Position numbers and translations under genes: made by a program
Part shown: in pieces, positions 16,763 to 25,960 of the stretch
Position numbering within the stretch: the first letter of the stretch is position 1
Layout of the letters: every line of letters begins with the position of its first letter
Assembly (NCBI GenBank): GCA_905181625.1
Contig: CAJIYJ010000003.1
Location: 62,001 to 126,000, forward strand
From: an uncultured Flavobacteriaceae bacterium
Lineage (GTDB): Bacteria > Bacteroidota > Bacteroidia > Flavobacteriales > Flavobacteriaceae
Direction of reading: 5' to 3'
Length of the DNA: 64,000 bases
Notes under the pieces: generated by a model
Seen by the model: the letters and a program-made list of their open reading frames with translations, nothing else
Databases searched by the model: none
What the model was told of the DNA's origin: nothing

Positions 16763-18700
16763 TTATTTGGGGTTTTTAATAACTTTTTTAATGTCAAAAG
16801 GTCTCTCACCATAAATCCTCAATAGATCTTCTTTAAAAATAACCTCTTTATCTAGCAGGAAATCAGCTAGTTCTACTAATTTGTTTTTATGTTTTTTGAG
16901 TAGGTTTATAGCTCTTTGGTATTGAGTCTCTATAATATTTGAAATTTCTTGATCAATTATTTGAGCGGTAACATCACTGTATGGTTTAGTGAAACCATAT
17001 TCATTTCCCGCATTAGAATCATAATATGTTAAATTTCCTATTTTATCATTTAACCCATAAACTGTCACCATGGATCTAGCTTGTTTAGTAACTTTTTCTA
17101 AATCACTTAGAGCACCAGTAGATATATTATTAAAAATTACTTTTTCAGCAGCTCTTCCTCCTAGGGCGGCACACATTTCATCTAATATTTGTTCTGGCTT
17201 AACGATTTGACGTTCTTCTGGTAAATACCAAGCAGCTCCTAAAGATTGTCCTCTAGGCACTATAGTGACTTTGACAAGTGGAGCAGCATGTTCCAACATC
17301 CAGCTTACAGTAGCGTGACCAGCTTCATGGTAAGCAATTGTTTCTTTCTCTGCCGGAGTTATAATTTTATTCTTTTTTTCCAAGCCTCCAACAATTCTAT
17401 CAACAGCATCTAAAAAATCTTGCTTATTTACAGCTTTTTTTAGTTTTCTTGCTGCTATTAAAGCCGCTTCGTTACACACGTTAGCTATATCAGCTCCAGA
17501 AAACCCAGGAGTTTGTTTTGCTAAGAAATCAGTATCTAAGCTTTTAATAGTTTTAATCGGTTTTAAATGAACAGCAAATATTTGTTTCCTTTCTCTTACA
17601 TCTGGAAGATCTACGTAAATTTGTCTATCAAATCTACCAGCCCTCATTAAAGCTTTATCCAATACGTCAGCTCTATTAGTAGCAGCTATAACTATAACAT
17701 TTGTGTTAGTTCCAAAACCATCCATTTCAGTTAATAACTGATTTAAAGTATTTTCTCTTTCGTCATTTCCACCAGTCATGTTACTTTTTCCTCTTGCTCT
17801 TCCAATTGCATCTATTTCATCAATGAAAATAATGGCAGGAGATTTTTCTTTCGCTTGTTTAAAAAGGTCTCTAACTCTTGAAGCTCCAACACCAACAAAC
17901 ATTTCAACAAAATCTGATCCAGATAGTGAAAAGAAAGGAACTTTTGCTTCACCAGCCACTGCTTTCGCAAGTAAAGTTTTTCCTGTTCCGGGGAGACCTA
18001 CAAGTAAAGCTCCTTTTGGGATTTTTCCTCCAAGCTTAGTATACTTTGTTGGATTTTTTAAAAAATCAACTATTTCTTGAACTTCTTCTTTTGCACCTTC
18101 AAGACCAGCAACATCTTTAAAGGTTGTTTTTACATCAGTCTTTTCATCAAAAAGTTTTGCTTTTGATTTACCAATACTAAATATTTGAGATCCACCTCCA
18201 CCTCCTGCTCCACCTGACATTCTTTTCATAAAAAAGATCCATAGACCAACTAGAATTATAAGAGGCAAAAATCCAATAAGAACATCAAACCATTTATTTT
18301 CAACTGTCTTAAAGTTATAATTAAATGGTATTCCTTTACTCTCAGCTAGTTCGAGTTTATTTTGAAAAAGCTCTAAATTTCCTATTTCAAAAACATAATG
18401 AGGACCATTAATGTTTTTTTGACCTAAAAAATTTGTTGAATTAGCACTTTTATGATCAGGACTATTTAATGCCGCTTTCGTTAAAGTTACTTGAGCTATG
18501 TTTTTATTAAGCACGGTTACTTCTTTGATTTGATTTTTATTTAAAAAACTTTCAAAACTAGAAATAGTAATGTTTTTTGAAGTACTTATAGTACTGTCAC
18601 CCCCGATAAAATAAGTGCTTATAAAAAATAAAGATATTGCTCCATATATCCAATATGAGTTAAACTTTGGCTTATTGGTCATTTTATTATTTTTATTCAT
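16763..18700 (-). CDS. ftsH: ATP-dependent zinc metalloprotease FtsH
   Basis: This membrane AAA+ protease degrades membrane and short-lived proteins. In its 645 residues are two transmembrane helices (about 17-33 and 139-157) flanking a periplasmic domain, a Gly-rich linker, Walker A GLPGTGKT (235-242), Walker B IFIDEID (291-297), the arginine-finger segment RAGRFDRQ (353-360), and the zinc site HEAGH (458-462). It follows rsfS by 3 bases. The C-terminus ends with a short basic tail. Confidence 0.97.
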   Translation of the reverse strand: MNKNNKMTNKPKFNSYWIYGAISLFFISTYFIGGDSTISTSKNITISSFESFLNKNQIKEVTVLNKNIAQVTLTKAALNSPDHKSANSTNFLGQKNINGPHYVFEIGNLELFQNKLELAESKGIPFNYNFKTVENKWFDVLIGFLPLIILVGLWIFFMKRMSGGAGGGGGSQIFSIGKSKAKLFDEKTDVKTTFKDVAGLEGAKEEVQEIVDFLKNPTKYTKLGGKIPKGALLVGLPGTGKTLLAKAVAGEAKVPFFSLSGSDFVEMFVGVGASRVRDLFKQAKEKSPAIIFIDEIDAIGRARGKSNMTGGNDERENTLNQLLTEMDGFGTNTNVIVIAATNRADVLDKALMRAGRFDRQIYVDLPDVRERKQIFAVHLKPIKTIKSLDTDFLAKQTPGFSGADIANVCNEAALIAARKLKKAVNKQDFLDAVDRIVGGLEKKNKIITPAEKETIAYHEAGHATVSWMLEHAAPLVKVTIVPRGQSLGAAWYLPEERQIVKPEQILDEMCAALGGRAAEKVIFNNISTGALSDLEKVTKQARSMVTVYGLNDKIGNLTYYDSNAGNEYGFTKPYSDVTAQIIDQEISNIIETQYQRAINLLKKHKNKLVELADFLLDKEVIFKEDLLRIYGERPFDIKKVIKNPK

Positions 18701-18703
18701 TTA

Positions 18704-19060
18704 TTAATATTTAGTTTTTACTAGCGTAGATGTGGCTTCCTCCCATAGTTCTTCAATTTTATAATGATCTCTAGTTTCTTCGTTGAATATGTGAACAACA
18801 ACATCTACATAGTCCATTAAAACCCATTTACAGTTTTCTAATCCTTCAACATGCCAAGGTTTTTCAGCCATTGATTTACTCACGCACTTTTTAATTGAGT
18901 TAGTGATTGCATTAACTTGAGTACTTGAGTTACCTGTGCAAACTATAAAGTATTTACAAGCTACATTATCTATTTTTCTTAGGTCTAAAATGTTAATGTC
19001 TACTCCTTTAACATCTTCAATTCCTTCTAATACGTTAGCTATTAAGTTATCTGTATTCAA
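18704..19060 (-). CDS. rsfS: Ribosome silencing factor
   Basis: This RsfS/Iojap-family protein of 118 residues binds ribosomal protein uL14 and blocks joining of the subunits. Family segments are VKGVDINILDLRKIDN, YFIVCTGNSSTQVNAI, KPWHVEG and WVLMDYVDVVVHIFNEETRDHY. The start is probably TTG (19058-19060), since the frame is closed just upstream and there is no ATG. It is co-oriented with ftsH 3 bases downstream. Confidence 0.95.
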   Translation of the reverse strand: MNTDNLIANVLEGIEDVKGVDINILDLRKIDNVACKYFIVCTGNSSTQVNAITNSIKKCVSKSMAEKPWHVEGLENCKWVLMDYVDVVVHIFNEETRDHYKIEELWEEATSTLVKTKY

Positions 19061-19135
19061 TTTAATTATTTTATGATGTAAATTTAGGATATTTAAACCT
19101 ACTATTTTAGTTTTATGAAAATATAGTTTCTTTAC

Positions 19136-19888
19136 ATGAACTTAATCAAACTTGATGCCATTAACTCAACAAATGAATATTTAAAAAATATTATTCAAAA
19201 AAATCAATCAAAACATACACAAGTAGTTTATACATTCAACCAAACTGAAGGAAAGGGACAAAGAGGGAAAGTATGGAATAGTCAACCAGAGAAAAATATA
19301 GCTATATCTATTGTTTTTTTTCCCAAAAAAATCAAAGTAGATCATCAGTTTATTTTAAGTATGCATTTTTCTTTATTTATATTAAATACTTTGAAATCTT
19401 TGAGAGTTCCAAATTTAAAAATAAAATGGCCTAACGACATAATGTCAGGAAATACTAAAATTTGTGGAATATTGAACGAGACAAAAGTTAAAGGTAGTTT
19501 CATTGAAAGCTTTATTATTGGTTTTGGTATAAATGTTAATCAAGAAAACTTCATTGATTTGCCTAACGCTTCATCATTAAAGTTAATTAATAACATTGAT
19601 TATGATTTAGAGGGAATAGTTTCTTTAATTTTTCAAAACTTAAAAAAATATGATTATTTGTCTAATGCTTTAAAAGAGTTTTCTGACAATGAGTTTCAAA
19701 AGTTAAACCATCAATATCATTTAAATTTATATAGAAGGGGAGAATTTAGTCAATTTATTAATAAAAATAAAGAATTTTTCTTTGCAAAAATTTTAGAGGT
19801 AAATAAAAAAGGAATTATCAAAATTCAAAAAGAAGATAAAACTATTATGACTTATAATTTTCAAGAAATTCAAATGATTATTGAATGA
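19136..19888 (+). CDS. birA: Biotin--[acetyl-CoA-carboxylase] ligase
   Basis: This enzyme attaches biotin to the carrier protein of acetyl-CoA carboxylase. The 250-residue protein is the short form without the N-terminal DNA-binding domain, so it is unlikely to be a repressor. Motifs are INSTNEYLK, GKGQRGKVWNSQPEKN with the biotinyl-AMP loop (KGQRGK), KWPNDIM and CGILNETKV. It is divergent from rsfS across 75 bases. Confidence 0.93.
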   Translation: MNLIKLDAINSTNEYLKNIIQKNQSKHTQVVYTFNQTEGKGQRGKVWNSQPEKNIAISIVFFPKKIKVDHQFILSMHFSLFILNTLKSLRVPNLKIKWPNDIMSGNTKICGILNETKVKGSFIESFIIGFGINVNQENFIDLPNASSLKLINNIDYDLEGIVSLIFQNLKKYDYLSNALKEFSDNEFQKLNHQYHLNLYRRGEFSQFINKNKEFFFAKILEVNKKGIIKIQKEDKTIMTYNFQEIQMIIE

Positions 19889-19905
19889 AAAACCTATAAT
19901 TATAT

Positions 19906-20355
19906 ATGGAATCACTTGCAGAGTTTGGATATTTAGGATTATTCATTTCGAGTTTTTTAGGTGCAACAATTATACCTCTAAGTTCTGAAATTGTTCTTAG
20001 TATTTTAATTTTAAACGGATTTGATTTAGGTTTAAGTTTGGTATTAGCTACAACTGGAAATTGGTTAGGAGGACTTAGTAGTTATTATTTAGGAAGTTTA
20101 GGTAAATGGAATATAATTGAAAAATATTTTCGTATAAAAAAAGAAAAAATAACTCGTTTTAAAATTAAGATTGACAAATGGGGAAGTTCGTTAGCATTTC
20201 TTTGTTGTTTACCTTTGGTTGGAGATCCAATCGCCGTAAGCTTAGGGTTTTTTAAAGTAAACTTAATTAAAGTCGCATTTTGGATGCTTTTTGGAAAAAT
20301 AGTGAAATATGTTATTTGGACTATTGTTACTTATTGGGGGGCCTCATTGATCTAA
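19906..20355 (+). CDS. YqaA-type DedA-like membrane protein
   Basis: The 149-residue protein has four or more hydrophobic segments and the short-chain DedA/SNARE-associated pattern: GLFISSFLGATIIPLSSEIVL, ATTGNWLGGLSSYYLG, then FLCCLPLVGDPIAVSLGF. The conserved LPLVGDP proline-glycine region is typical of YqaA. DedA-related proteins act in lipid flipping, but the substrate of this one is unknown. It starts 17 bases after birA. Confidence 0.88.
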   Translation: MESLAEFGYLGLFISSFLGATIIPLSSEIVLSILILNGFDLGLSLVLATTGNWLGGLSSYYLGSLGKWNIIEKYFRIKKEKITRFKIKIDKWGSSLAFLCCLPLVGDPIAVSLGFFKVNLIKVAFWMLFGKIVKYVIWTIVTYWGASLI

Positions 20356-20367
20356 ACTCCGTAAAAA

Positions 20368-21174
20368 TTATTTTTTATCATATCTTCCGGGCGCTAATAT
20401 TGAACTAAGTAAATCAAAAACTATTTTAGGAGTTGTGTTTATTAAAAAACCTATTACTTTCCATGTTTTTGTTGGTATGCAAACTTTTGTCCCCTTAAAC
20501 ATCGCATCCACTCCTTCAATTGCAATTCTTTTAGCAGGTTTTTTTAAAAATCCAGGCACTCTATCCATTTCGTCCTGAACTCCACTAGCTGAATGAAAAT
20601 TAGTAACTGTGTAACCAGGACAAACAGCCGTAGAAGTTATTCCTCTGTAATTATAACTTAAATTTATTCCTTCACTAAAACGATTCATGAAAGTTTTAAT
20701 CGGTCCATATAATACTTGGATTGAAGAAGGAGGAGCAAAAGCAGCTACAGACGAAACTATCATTATTTTACCATGCTTGTTTTTGATCATTTTAGGAATA
20801 AAAAGTTTTGTAATGGCTATTACAGAAACTCCTAGAACCCTAATGAATTTTTCTTCCTCTTCCATTGACGTTTCTTCAAAAGTTGATGGTATAGCATAAC
20901 CAGCATTATTTATAAGTATTTCAACAAAATAACCTTTAGATTCACAAAATTCAAACATTTTGTTTGGAGAACTGGGATCTGCTAAATCACATGAAAAAAA
21001 TTCTACTTTTACTCCATATTTTGAAATTAGTTCTTCTGAAAGCTTTTTTAATTTGCTATCTGTTCTTGATGTTATAATTAAATTAAACCCTTTTTTAGCC
21101 ATATAATCAGCTATTTCTAAGCCAATACCAGATGAAGCTCCAGTAATTAAAGTATATGAATCTTTTATTATCAT
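20368..21174 (-). CDS. Short-chain dehydrogenase/reductase
   Basis: The classical SDR pattern is seen in 268 residues: TGASSGIGLEIA (cofactor glycine motif, about residues 13-24), NNAG in ILINNAGYA, VSSVAAFAP with the catalytic Ser, and YGPIK with catalytic Tyr and Lys. Arg at ITSRTDS suggests a preference for NADP(H), an inference only. The C-terminus has two hydrophobic stretches (VIGFLINTTPKIVFDLL). Substrate is unknown. Confidence 0.9.
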   Translation of the reverse strand: MIIKDSYTLITGASSGIGLEIADYMAKKGFNLIITSRTDSKLKKLSEELISKYGVKVEFFSCDLADPSSPNKMFEFCESKGYFVEILINNAGYAIPSTFEETSMEEEEKFIRVLGVSVIAITKLFIPKMIKNKHGKIMIVSSVAAFAPPSSIQVLYGPIKTFMNRFSEGINLSYNYRGITSTAVCPGYTVTNFHSASGVQDEMDRVPGFLKKPAKRIAIEGVDAMFKGTKVCIPTKTWKVIGFLINTTPKIVFDLLSSILAPGRYDKK

Positions 21175-21188
21175 ATTTTATAAAAAGC

Positions 21189-21584
21189 TTAAATTAATTT
21201 TTTAATATTATTTGAAAGATCATTTATAAACGATTGTAGTGGAGTTTTCACCATCATCTGAATCATTGGATTTAAATCTCCGTTAAATTTAAGTTGAAAA
21301 GAACAAGTTTCAGAATCTAAGTAACTTATAATCGCTGTCAGTGTAAAATTGATTTTAGATTCTAATGATTCCAGAACTATTTTTGAGGGTTTTAGTTTCT
21401 CACCAATTTTCAATTTAATTGCTGGCATGCCTTTTATAGAAAATATGAAAGAATCTGAATTGATTATTTCAAATTTCGAAACATTTTCAGGCATAACTAT
21501 TTTATAATTATCAATTACACTAAGCTTTTCAAATAGCAATAAATCTTGAGTTTTTACTAGAATTGTTTCACTAATTAAATTCAT
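21189..21584 (-). CDS. SRPBCC-like ligand-binding domain protein
   Basis: This 131-residue soluble protein lacks a signal peptide. Its strands and the final long amphipathic helix (MVKTPLQSFINDLSNNI) fit a START/SRPBCC helix-grip fold, as commonly found beside pyrE in Flavobacteriaceae. Assignment is by pattern and context only. It follows pyrE by 16 bases and precedes the SDR gene by 14. Confidence 0.65.
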   Translation of the reverse strand: MNLISETILVKTQDLLLFEKLSVIDNYKIVMPENVSKFEIINSDSFIFSIKGMPAIKLKIGEKLKPSKIVLESLESKINFTLTAIISYLDSETCSFQLKFNGDLNPMIQMMVKTPLQSFINDLSNNIKKLI

Positions 21585-21600
21585 TATTTGAGTTTTTTAA

Positions 21601-22236
21601 TTACCAATTTTCTGGATCTTTTTTCCATTTTTTAATCGTCTGAAAATCAGAATCGGTTATGTAGTTTGACGACAATGCTTGTTCAATTAACATGTCATAT
21701 GAACTTAATGTATGCAGTTCAACGTTGTTTTTTTTAAAATTTTCATAAGATATTTCAAATCCATAAGTAAAAATACTAAACATACCCTTTACTTTTAAGT
21801 CTGCTTCCCTAAGCGCATCAACGGCTACTAAGCTACTATTGCCTGTACTTATTAAGTCTTCAATAACAATGACATTTTGACCACTAGAATATTGCCCTTC
21901 AATTTGATTTTTTCTGCCATGTTTTTTTGAATCTGGCCTAACGTAAATAAATGGAAGGTTCATTAAGTCTGCTACAAGCATTCCTATGCCAATTGCACCA
22001 GTTGCCACTCCAGCGATAACATCAGGTTTAGCGTATAGTTGATTTATTTGTTTGACCATTTGTTCTCTAATATATATTCTTATTTGAGGATGTGAAAGAA
22101 TTACTCGATTGTCACAATAGATTGGTGATCTCCATCCACTAGCCCAAGTAAATGGATTTTTTGGATTCAATTTTATTGCATTAATTTGTAAAAGAAGTTC
22201 TGCTGTTTTTTTAGCCGTGTCTAAATCTAAAATCAT
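21601..22236 (-). CDS. pyrE: Orotate phosphoribosyltransferase
   Basis: This enzyme joins orotate to PRPP in UMP synthesis. The 211-residue protein has FTWASGWRSPIYCDNR, the segment GVATGAIGIG, KKHGRKNQIEGQ, and the PRPP-binding motif VIVIEDLISTGNSS. The frame also opens with a GTG 6 bases earlier (22242), but that codon lies within the -7 box. The ATG at 22234-22236 is preferred. Confidence 0.95.
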   Translation of the reverse strand: MILDLDTAKKTAELLLQINAIKLNPKNPFTWASGWRSPIYCDNRVILSHPQIRIYIREQMVKQINQLYAKPDVIAGVATGAIGIGMLVADLMNLPFIYVRPDSKKHGRKNQIEGQYSSGQNVIVIEDLISTGNSSLVAVDALREADLKVKGMFSIFTYGFEISYENFKKNNVELHTLSSYDMLIEQALSSNYITDSDFQTIKKWKKDPENW

Positions 22237-22241
22237 AAACA

Positions 22242-22249
22242 CAAATGTA
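22242..22249 (-). promoter_or_regulatory. -7 promoter box of pyrE, overlapping the NUDIX start codon
   Basis: Minus-strand TACATTTG lies only 5 bases before the pyrE ATG. On the plus strand the same bases include the NUDIX ATG (22245-22247). The pyrE message is therefore predicted to be leaderless or nearly so. Confidence 0.65.
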
Positions 22250-22823
22250 TAAAGTTTTTGTTAATCAGAGTCTAATAGTTTTAACGAGTCAAATTCCATT
22301 TGGATCAAAAATTAATATTTATTCTCTGAAAGAAATTAGTATTGAAGAAGTAATAATAAAAGCTAAAAAACATAAAAAAATATTTTTATATTACAAAAAA
22401 CAAAAAAAGCTTTTTCCTTTATTTCTTAAAAAAATAAAAGTAATTAAAGCAGGTGGAGGTATAGTAAAAAATTCATTAAATCAGATTTTATTTATTTATA
22501 GAAGAAATAAATGGGACTTGCCAAAAGGGAAAATGGATGCTGGTGAGTCGATTGACCAAACAGCTATCAGAGAAGTTTCAGAAGAAACTGGAGCAAAGGA
22601 TTTAGAAATAATAAATTTAAATGCTGTTACTTATCATGTTTTTAAAAATGACAATAAGTTCTTTTTAAAAGAAACTACTTGGTATAATATGAAAGCGAAT
22701 AATAGTAGTAATTTAATTCCTGAAGAAAAAGAAGGGATTACAAAAGTTGTATGGAAGAATAAAGCAGAAATTTTAAATAAAAAAAATATTTATCCAAACA
22801 TTAAGCTACTCTTAGATATTTAA
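22245..22823 (+). CDS. NUDIX hydrolase
   Basis: The 192-residue protein has a complete Nudix box at about residues 97-119: GKMDAGE, seven residues, then REVSEETGAK. The box is preceded by RRNKWDLPKG. The N-terminal 60 residues form a separate domain with a Lys-rich stretch (KAKKHKKIFLYYKKQKKLF). The substrate, some nucleoside-diphosphate derivative, cannot be predicted. The last 4 bases overlap the convergent coaD gene, and the start codon lies inside the divergent pyrE promoter. Confidence 0.9.
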   Translation: MYKVFVNQSLIVLTSQIPFGSKINIYSLKEISIEEVIIKAKKHKKIFLYYKKQKKLFPLFLKKIKVIKAGGGIVKNSLNQILFIYRRNKWDLPKGKMDAGESIDQTAIREVSEETGAKDLEIINLNAVTYHVFKNDNKFFLKETTWYNMKANNSSNLIPEEKEGITKVVWKNKAEILNKKNIYPNIKLLLDI

Positions 22824-23275
22824 TTTACTCTTACAGAATCTGGAACAAAAACTTGATAATTCCCTTTATTTATAATTAGTTCTCGTACTATACTACTGCT
22901 AATGAAAGAAGTTTCAGCAGACGTTAATAAAAATATAGTTTCAATTTTAGAAAGTTTTCTATTTGTTCTAGCGATGGCTTTCTCAAATTCAAAATCACCA
23001 TTATTTCTAATTCCTCTAACTATAAATTTTGCATCAATTTTTTTACAAAAATCAATAGTTAAACCCTCATAACTTGTAACTTTAATTTTGGGCTCATTTT
23101 CAAAACATTTTTTAATGAATTCTATTCTTTTTTGCTCACAAAAAATTGTTTTTTTTTTATTATTTCTATTAATGCCAACAGTGATTTCATCAAATAATGA
23201 TAGACTTCTTTTTAATATGTCTAAATGGCCTAAAGTAAAGGGGTCGAAAGATCCTGGAAAAATAGCTTTTCTCAT
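22820..23275 (-). CDS. coaD: Phosphopantetheine adenylyltransferase
   Basis: This enzyme makes dephospho-CoA from 4'-phosphopantetheine and ATP. The 151 residues include the nucleotide motif FPGSFDPFTLGHLDI (TxGH), the GIRNNGDFEFE segment and FISSSIVREL near the C-terminus. Length and motifs are standard. It follows ddl by 17 bases. Confidence 0.96.
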   Translation of the reverse strand: MRKAIFPGSFDPFTLGHLDILKRSLSLFDEITVGINRNNKKKTIFCEQKRIEFIKKCFENEPKIKVTSYEGLTIDFCKKIDAKFIVRGIRNNGDFEFEKAIARTNRKLSKIETIFLLTSAETSFISSSIVRELIINKGNYQVFVPDSVRVN

Positions 23276-23292
23276 ATTTAAATATAATTAAA

Positions 23293-24267
23293 TTATTTCA
23301 TGGCTTGTTCAATTACTTCAGTGCATAAATTTTTTAATGAAATCCCATAATTTTTAGCTTGCTTTGGAAATATACTTTCATTTGTCATTCCAGGAATTGA
23401 ATTTATTTCAATAAAATATGGGGTATCACCTATGAAAATAAATTCACTTCTAGAAAAGCCTTTAAGGCCTAGTTTTTTATATATTTTTTTAGCAATTTTA
23501 GTTACATTATTTTTTTGTAATTCTGAGATGTTTGCAGGTGTAATTTCTGTAGACTTACCTTCGTACTTGGCACTATAATCAAAAAAATCATTTTCTGTAA
23601 TTAATTGAGTAATTCCTAAAACTTTAATTTCATTTTTATAATTTATAACTCCAACTGAAACTTCTATTCCATCTAAAAAAGATTCAATCAAAACCTCATT
23701 ATCAATTTTAAATGAATTATTAATTGAACTAATTAAATCTTTTCGATCATGGACTTTATAAACACCAAAGCTACTTCCAGATTTGTTTGCCTTAACAAAG
23801 CAAGGAATGCCTACTTCTTCAATAATTTCATTTTCATTTATTGCATCTCCAATATTTAAATGAATAGAATTCGCTGATGGAATATCATGTTTCTGTAAAA
23901 CAGAAATGCAATCTCTTTTATTAAATGTAATAGAAGACGTGTATGAATCACAACCTGTGAAAGGGACTCCAAGTAGTTCAAAATAAGATTGAAGTAGCCC
24001 ATCTTCTCCAGGTGAACCATGTATTACAATAAAGGCAACATCAAAGTTTATTTTGATTTTATCAACCTCTATAGAAAAATCTTCTTTTGAAACTTTGAAT
24101 TCAATATTGTTATCGTCCACATAAACCCATTTTTCTTTACTTATTATTATTTTATGAGGAATATAAGATTCTCTGTCTATATTGTTATAGATGACGTTAC
24201 CACTTTTTATTGAGATATCTTTTTCTGAAGAAAATCCACCCATTAAAACAGCAATATTTCTTTTCAT
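23293..24267 (-). CDS. ddl: D-alanine--D-alanine ligase
   Basis: This ATP-grasp enzyme makes the D-Ala-D-Ala end of peptidoglycan precursors. In 324 residues it has VLMGGFSSEKDIS, VIHGSPGEDGLLQSYF, PCFVKANKSGSSFGV, LGLKGFSRSEFIF and the metal and substrate segment FIEINSIPGMTNES. The N-terminal region and the final region are complete. The -7 box is only 5 bases from the ATG. Confidence 0.96.
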   Translation of the reverse strand: MKRNIAVLMGGFSSEKDISIKSGNVIYNNIDRESYIPHKIIISKEKWVYVDDNNIEFKVSKEDFSIEVDKIKINFDVAFIVIHGSPGEDGLLQSYFELLGVPFTGCDSYTSSITFNKRDCISVLQKHDIPSANSIHLNIGDAINENEIIEEVGIPCFVKANKSGSSFGVYKVHDRKDLISSINNSFKIDNEVLIESFLDGIEVSVGVINYKNEIKVLGITQLITENDFFDYSAKYEGKSTEITPANISELQKNNVTKIAKKIYKKLGLKGFSRSEFIFIGDTPYFIEINSIPGMTNESIFPKQAKNYGISLKNLCTEVIEQAMK

Positions 24268-24272
24268 TAGAA

Positions 24273-24280
24273 CAAAAATA
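24273..24280 (-). promoter_or_regulatory. -7 promoter box of ddl
   Basis: Minus-strand TATTTTTG, 5 bases before the ddl ATG. A TTG lies 15 bases upstream of it. A leaderless or near-leaderless message is predicted. Confidence 0.55.
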
Positions 24281-24320
24281 TCATTTATTTTAAGTCAAGC
24301 CATAAAGAACGCATATTTTA

Positions 24321-24328
24321 TATCTTTG
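24321..24328 (+). promoter_or_regulatory. -7 promoter box of the PASTA gene
   Basis: TATCTTTG matches TAnnTTTG and lies 14 bases before the ATG at 24343. Confidence 0.55.
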
Positions 24329-24342
24329 TTTAAAATATATAA

Positions 24343-24897
24343 ATGAATTTACTCAAGTATTTTTTTAGTAAATATTTTTTAAAACAATTGTTTACAGCTT
24401 CTTTAGTTATAGGATTTTTAATATTTTTTTTATTTATTTTTTTAAATCTAAATACTAATCATAATAATCATATTATTGTTCCGGATTTAATTGGATTTCA
24501 AATTCAAGAGCTTGAAGAGGTTTTGTCAGAAAGAAAATTAACATATGAGATTGTAGATTCAACTTTTTATAATCCAGACTTTCCAAAGTACTCTGTATTA
24601 GAGCAGATGCCATTAGCAAATTCTAAAGTAAAAAAAAATAGAAAAATATATTTAACTATTAATCCAAATAATTATGGAAATGTTGTTATTCCTAATGTAA
24701 TTCAGACTACTAAAAGAAGTGCGATTTCAGCTTTATTAGCATCTGGTTTAGAATTAGGAGATGTTTCTTACGTTGATAATATAGGAAGGGATATGGTCAT
24801 TGAATTATCATACAAGGGAGAAGTTGCTGTTCCTGGAATTATGATTCCTAAAAAATCTAAAATTGATTTAGTTCTTGGTAACGGCAATAATAATTAG
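24343..24897 (+). CDS. PASTA domain membrane protein
   Basis: The 184-residue protein has one N-terminal transmembrane helix (about 17-38) and two PASTA domains: VPDLIGFQIQELEEVL with LEQMPLANSKVKKNRKIYL, and IPNVIQTTKRSAISALL with IPKKSKIDLVLG. PASTA domains bind peptidoglycan-like ligands in kinases and penicillin-binding proteins, but no kinase or transpeptidase domain is present here. It is divergent from ddl and 5 bases upstream of rluD, a common order in flavobacteria. Confidence 0.9.
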   Translation: MNLLKYFFSKYFLKQLFTASLVIGFLIFFLFIFLNLNTNHNNHIIVPDLIGFQIQELEEVLSERKLTYEIVDSTFYNPDFPKYSVLEQMPLANSKVKKNRKIYLTINPNNYGNVVIPNVIQTTKRSAISALLASGLELGDVSYVDNIGRDMVIELSYKGEVAVPGIMIPKKSKIDLVLGNGNNN

Positions 24898-24902
24898 AAA
24901 AT

Positions 24903-25928
24903 ATGAATAATAACAACGTTGATGATTTAGAAAATAATAATGATTTGTTCGAACACCATCAATTTAAAGCTGATAGTGGGCAAGAGCCTTTAAGAGTTGA
25001 TAAATTTTTAATGAACCGAATAGAAAATGCTACAAGGAACAAAATTCAACAAGCTGCAAAAAGTGGTTTCATTTTTGTTAACGAGAAAAATGTAAAATCT
25101 AATTATAAAGTAAAACCCGGAGATGTAGCGAAAGTTATGTTCGCTTATCCACCTTATGAAAATTTACTTATTGGAGAAAAAATGCCATTGGAAATAGTAT
25201 TTGAAGATGATTCTTTATTAGTGATTAATAAACCTCCTGGACTTGTAGTCCATCCTGGTCACGGAAACTACAGCGGAACGTTATTAAATGGATTAATAAG
25301 TCATTTCGAAAATTTACCCTCTAACAAAGACGGTAGGCCTGGTTTAGTTCATAGAATTGACAAAGACACTAGTGGTTTATTGGTTGTTGCTAAAACTGAA
25401 GAGTCCATGACTCATCTTGCCAAACAATTTTATTTAAAGTCATCTAAAAGAAAATATAATGCACTTGTTTGGGGAATAGTAGAAAAAGAAGAGGGGACTA
25501 TAGACGAGAATTTAGCAAGAGACCCTAAAAACCGTTTAATTATGAGTGTTCCGCAAAATAAGGAATTAGGGAAGAAAGCTGTTACTCATTATAAAATCTT
25601 GGAACGATTTAATTATTTGACTCTTCTTGAGTGTCAACTAGAAACGGGAAGAACTCATCAAATTCGAGCTCACATGAAGCATATTGGTCATCCAATTTTT
25701 AATGATCAAAGGTATGGAGGAGATAAAATTTTAAAGGGTACAATTTTTAATAAATACAAACAGTTTGTGCAAAATTGCTTTAAAATCATGCCTAGACAGG
25801 CTTTGCATGCAAAGTCTTTAGGCTTCGTTCACCCTTCCACCAATAAACAATTAAATTTCGAATGTGAATTACCAAAAGATTTTTCAGAAAGTTTAATCAA
25901 ATGGAGGAATTATTCTACTAATATTTGA
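24903..25928 (+). CDS. rluD: Ribosomal large subunit pseudouridine synthase, RluD/RluA family
   Basis: The 341-residue enzyme has an N-terminal S4 RNA-binding domain (LRVDKFLMNRIENATRNKIQ), then the catalytic domain with VINKPPGLVVHPGHG, LVHRIDKDTSGLLVVAK holding the catalytic Asp, and LETGRTHQIRAHMKHIGHP. The substrate is probably 23S rRNA helix 69, as for RluD, but close paralogues cannot be separated by eye. It starts 5 bases after the PASTA gene. Confidence 0.92.
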   Translation: MNNNNVDDLENNNDLFEHHQFKADSGQEPLRVDKFLMNRIENATRNKIQQAAKSGFIFVNEKNVKSNYKVKPGDVAKVMFAYPPYENLLIGEKMPLEIVFEDDSLLVINKPPGLVVHPGHGNYSGTLLNGLISHFENLPSNKDGRPGLVHRIDKDTSGLLVVAKTEESMTHLAKQFYLKSSKRKYNALVWGIVEKEEGTIDENLARDPKNRLIMSVPQNKELGKKAVTHYKILERFNYLTLLECQLETGRTHQIRAHMKHIGHPIFNDQRYGGDKILKGTIFNKYKQFVQNCFKIMPRQALHAKSLGFVHPSTNKQLNFECELPKDFSESLIKWRNYSTNI

Positions 25929-25960
25929 GTTTTTTAAATTTATAAATTATTTTAGCTTTC

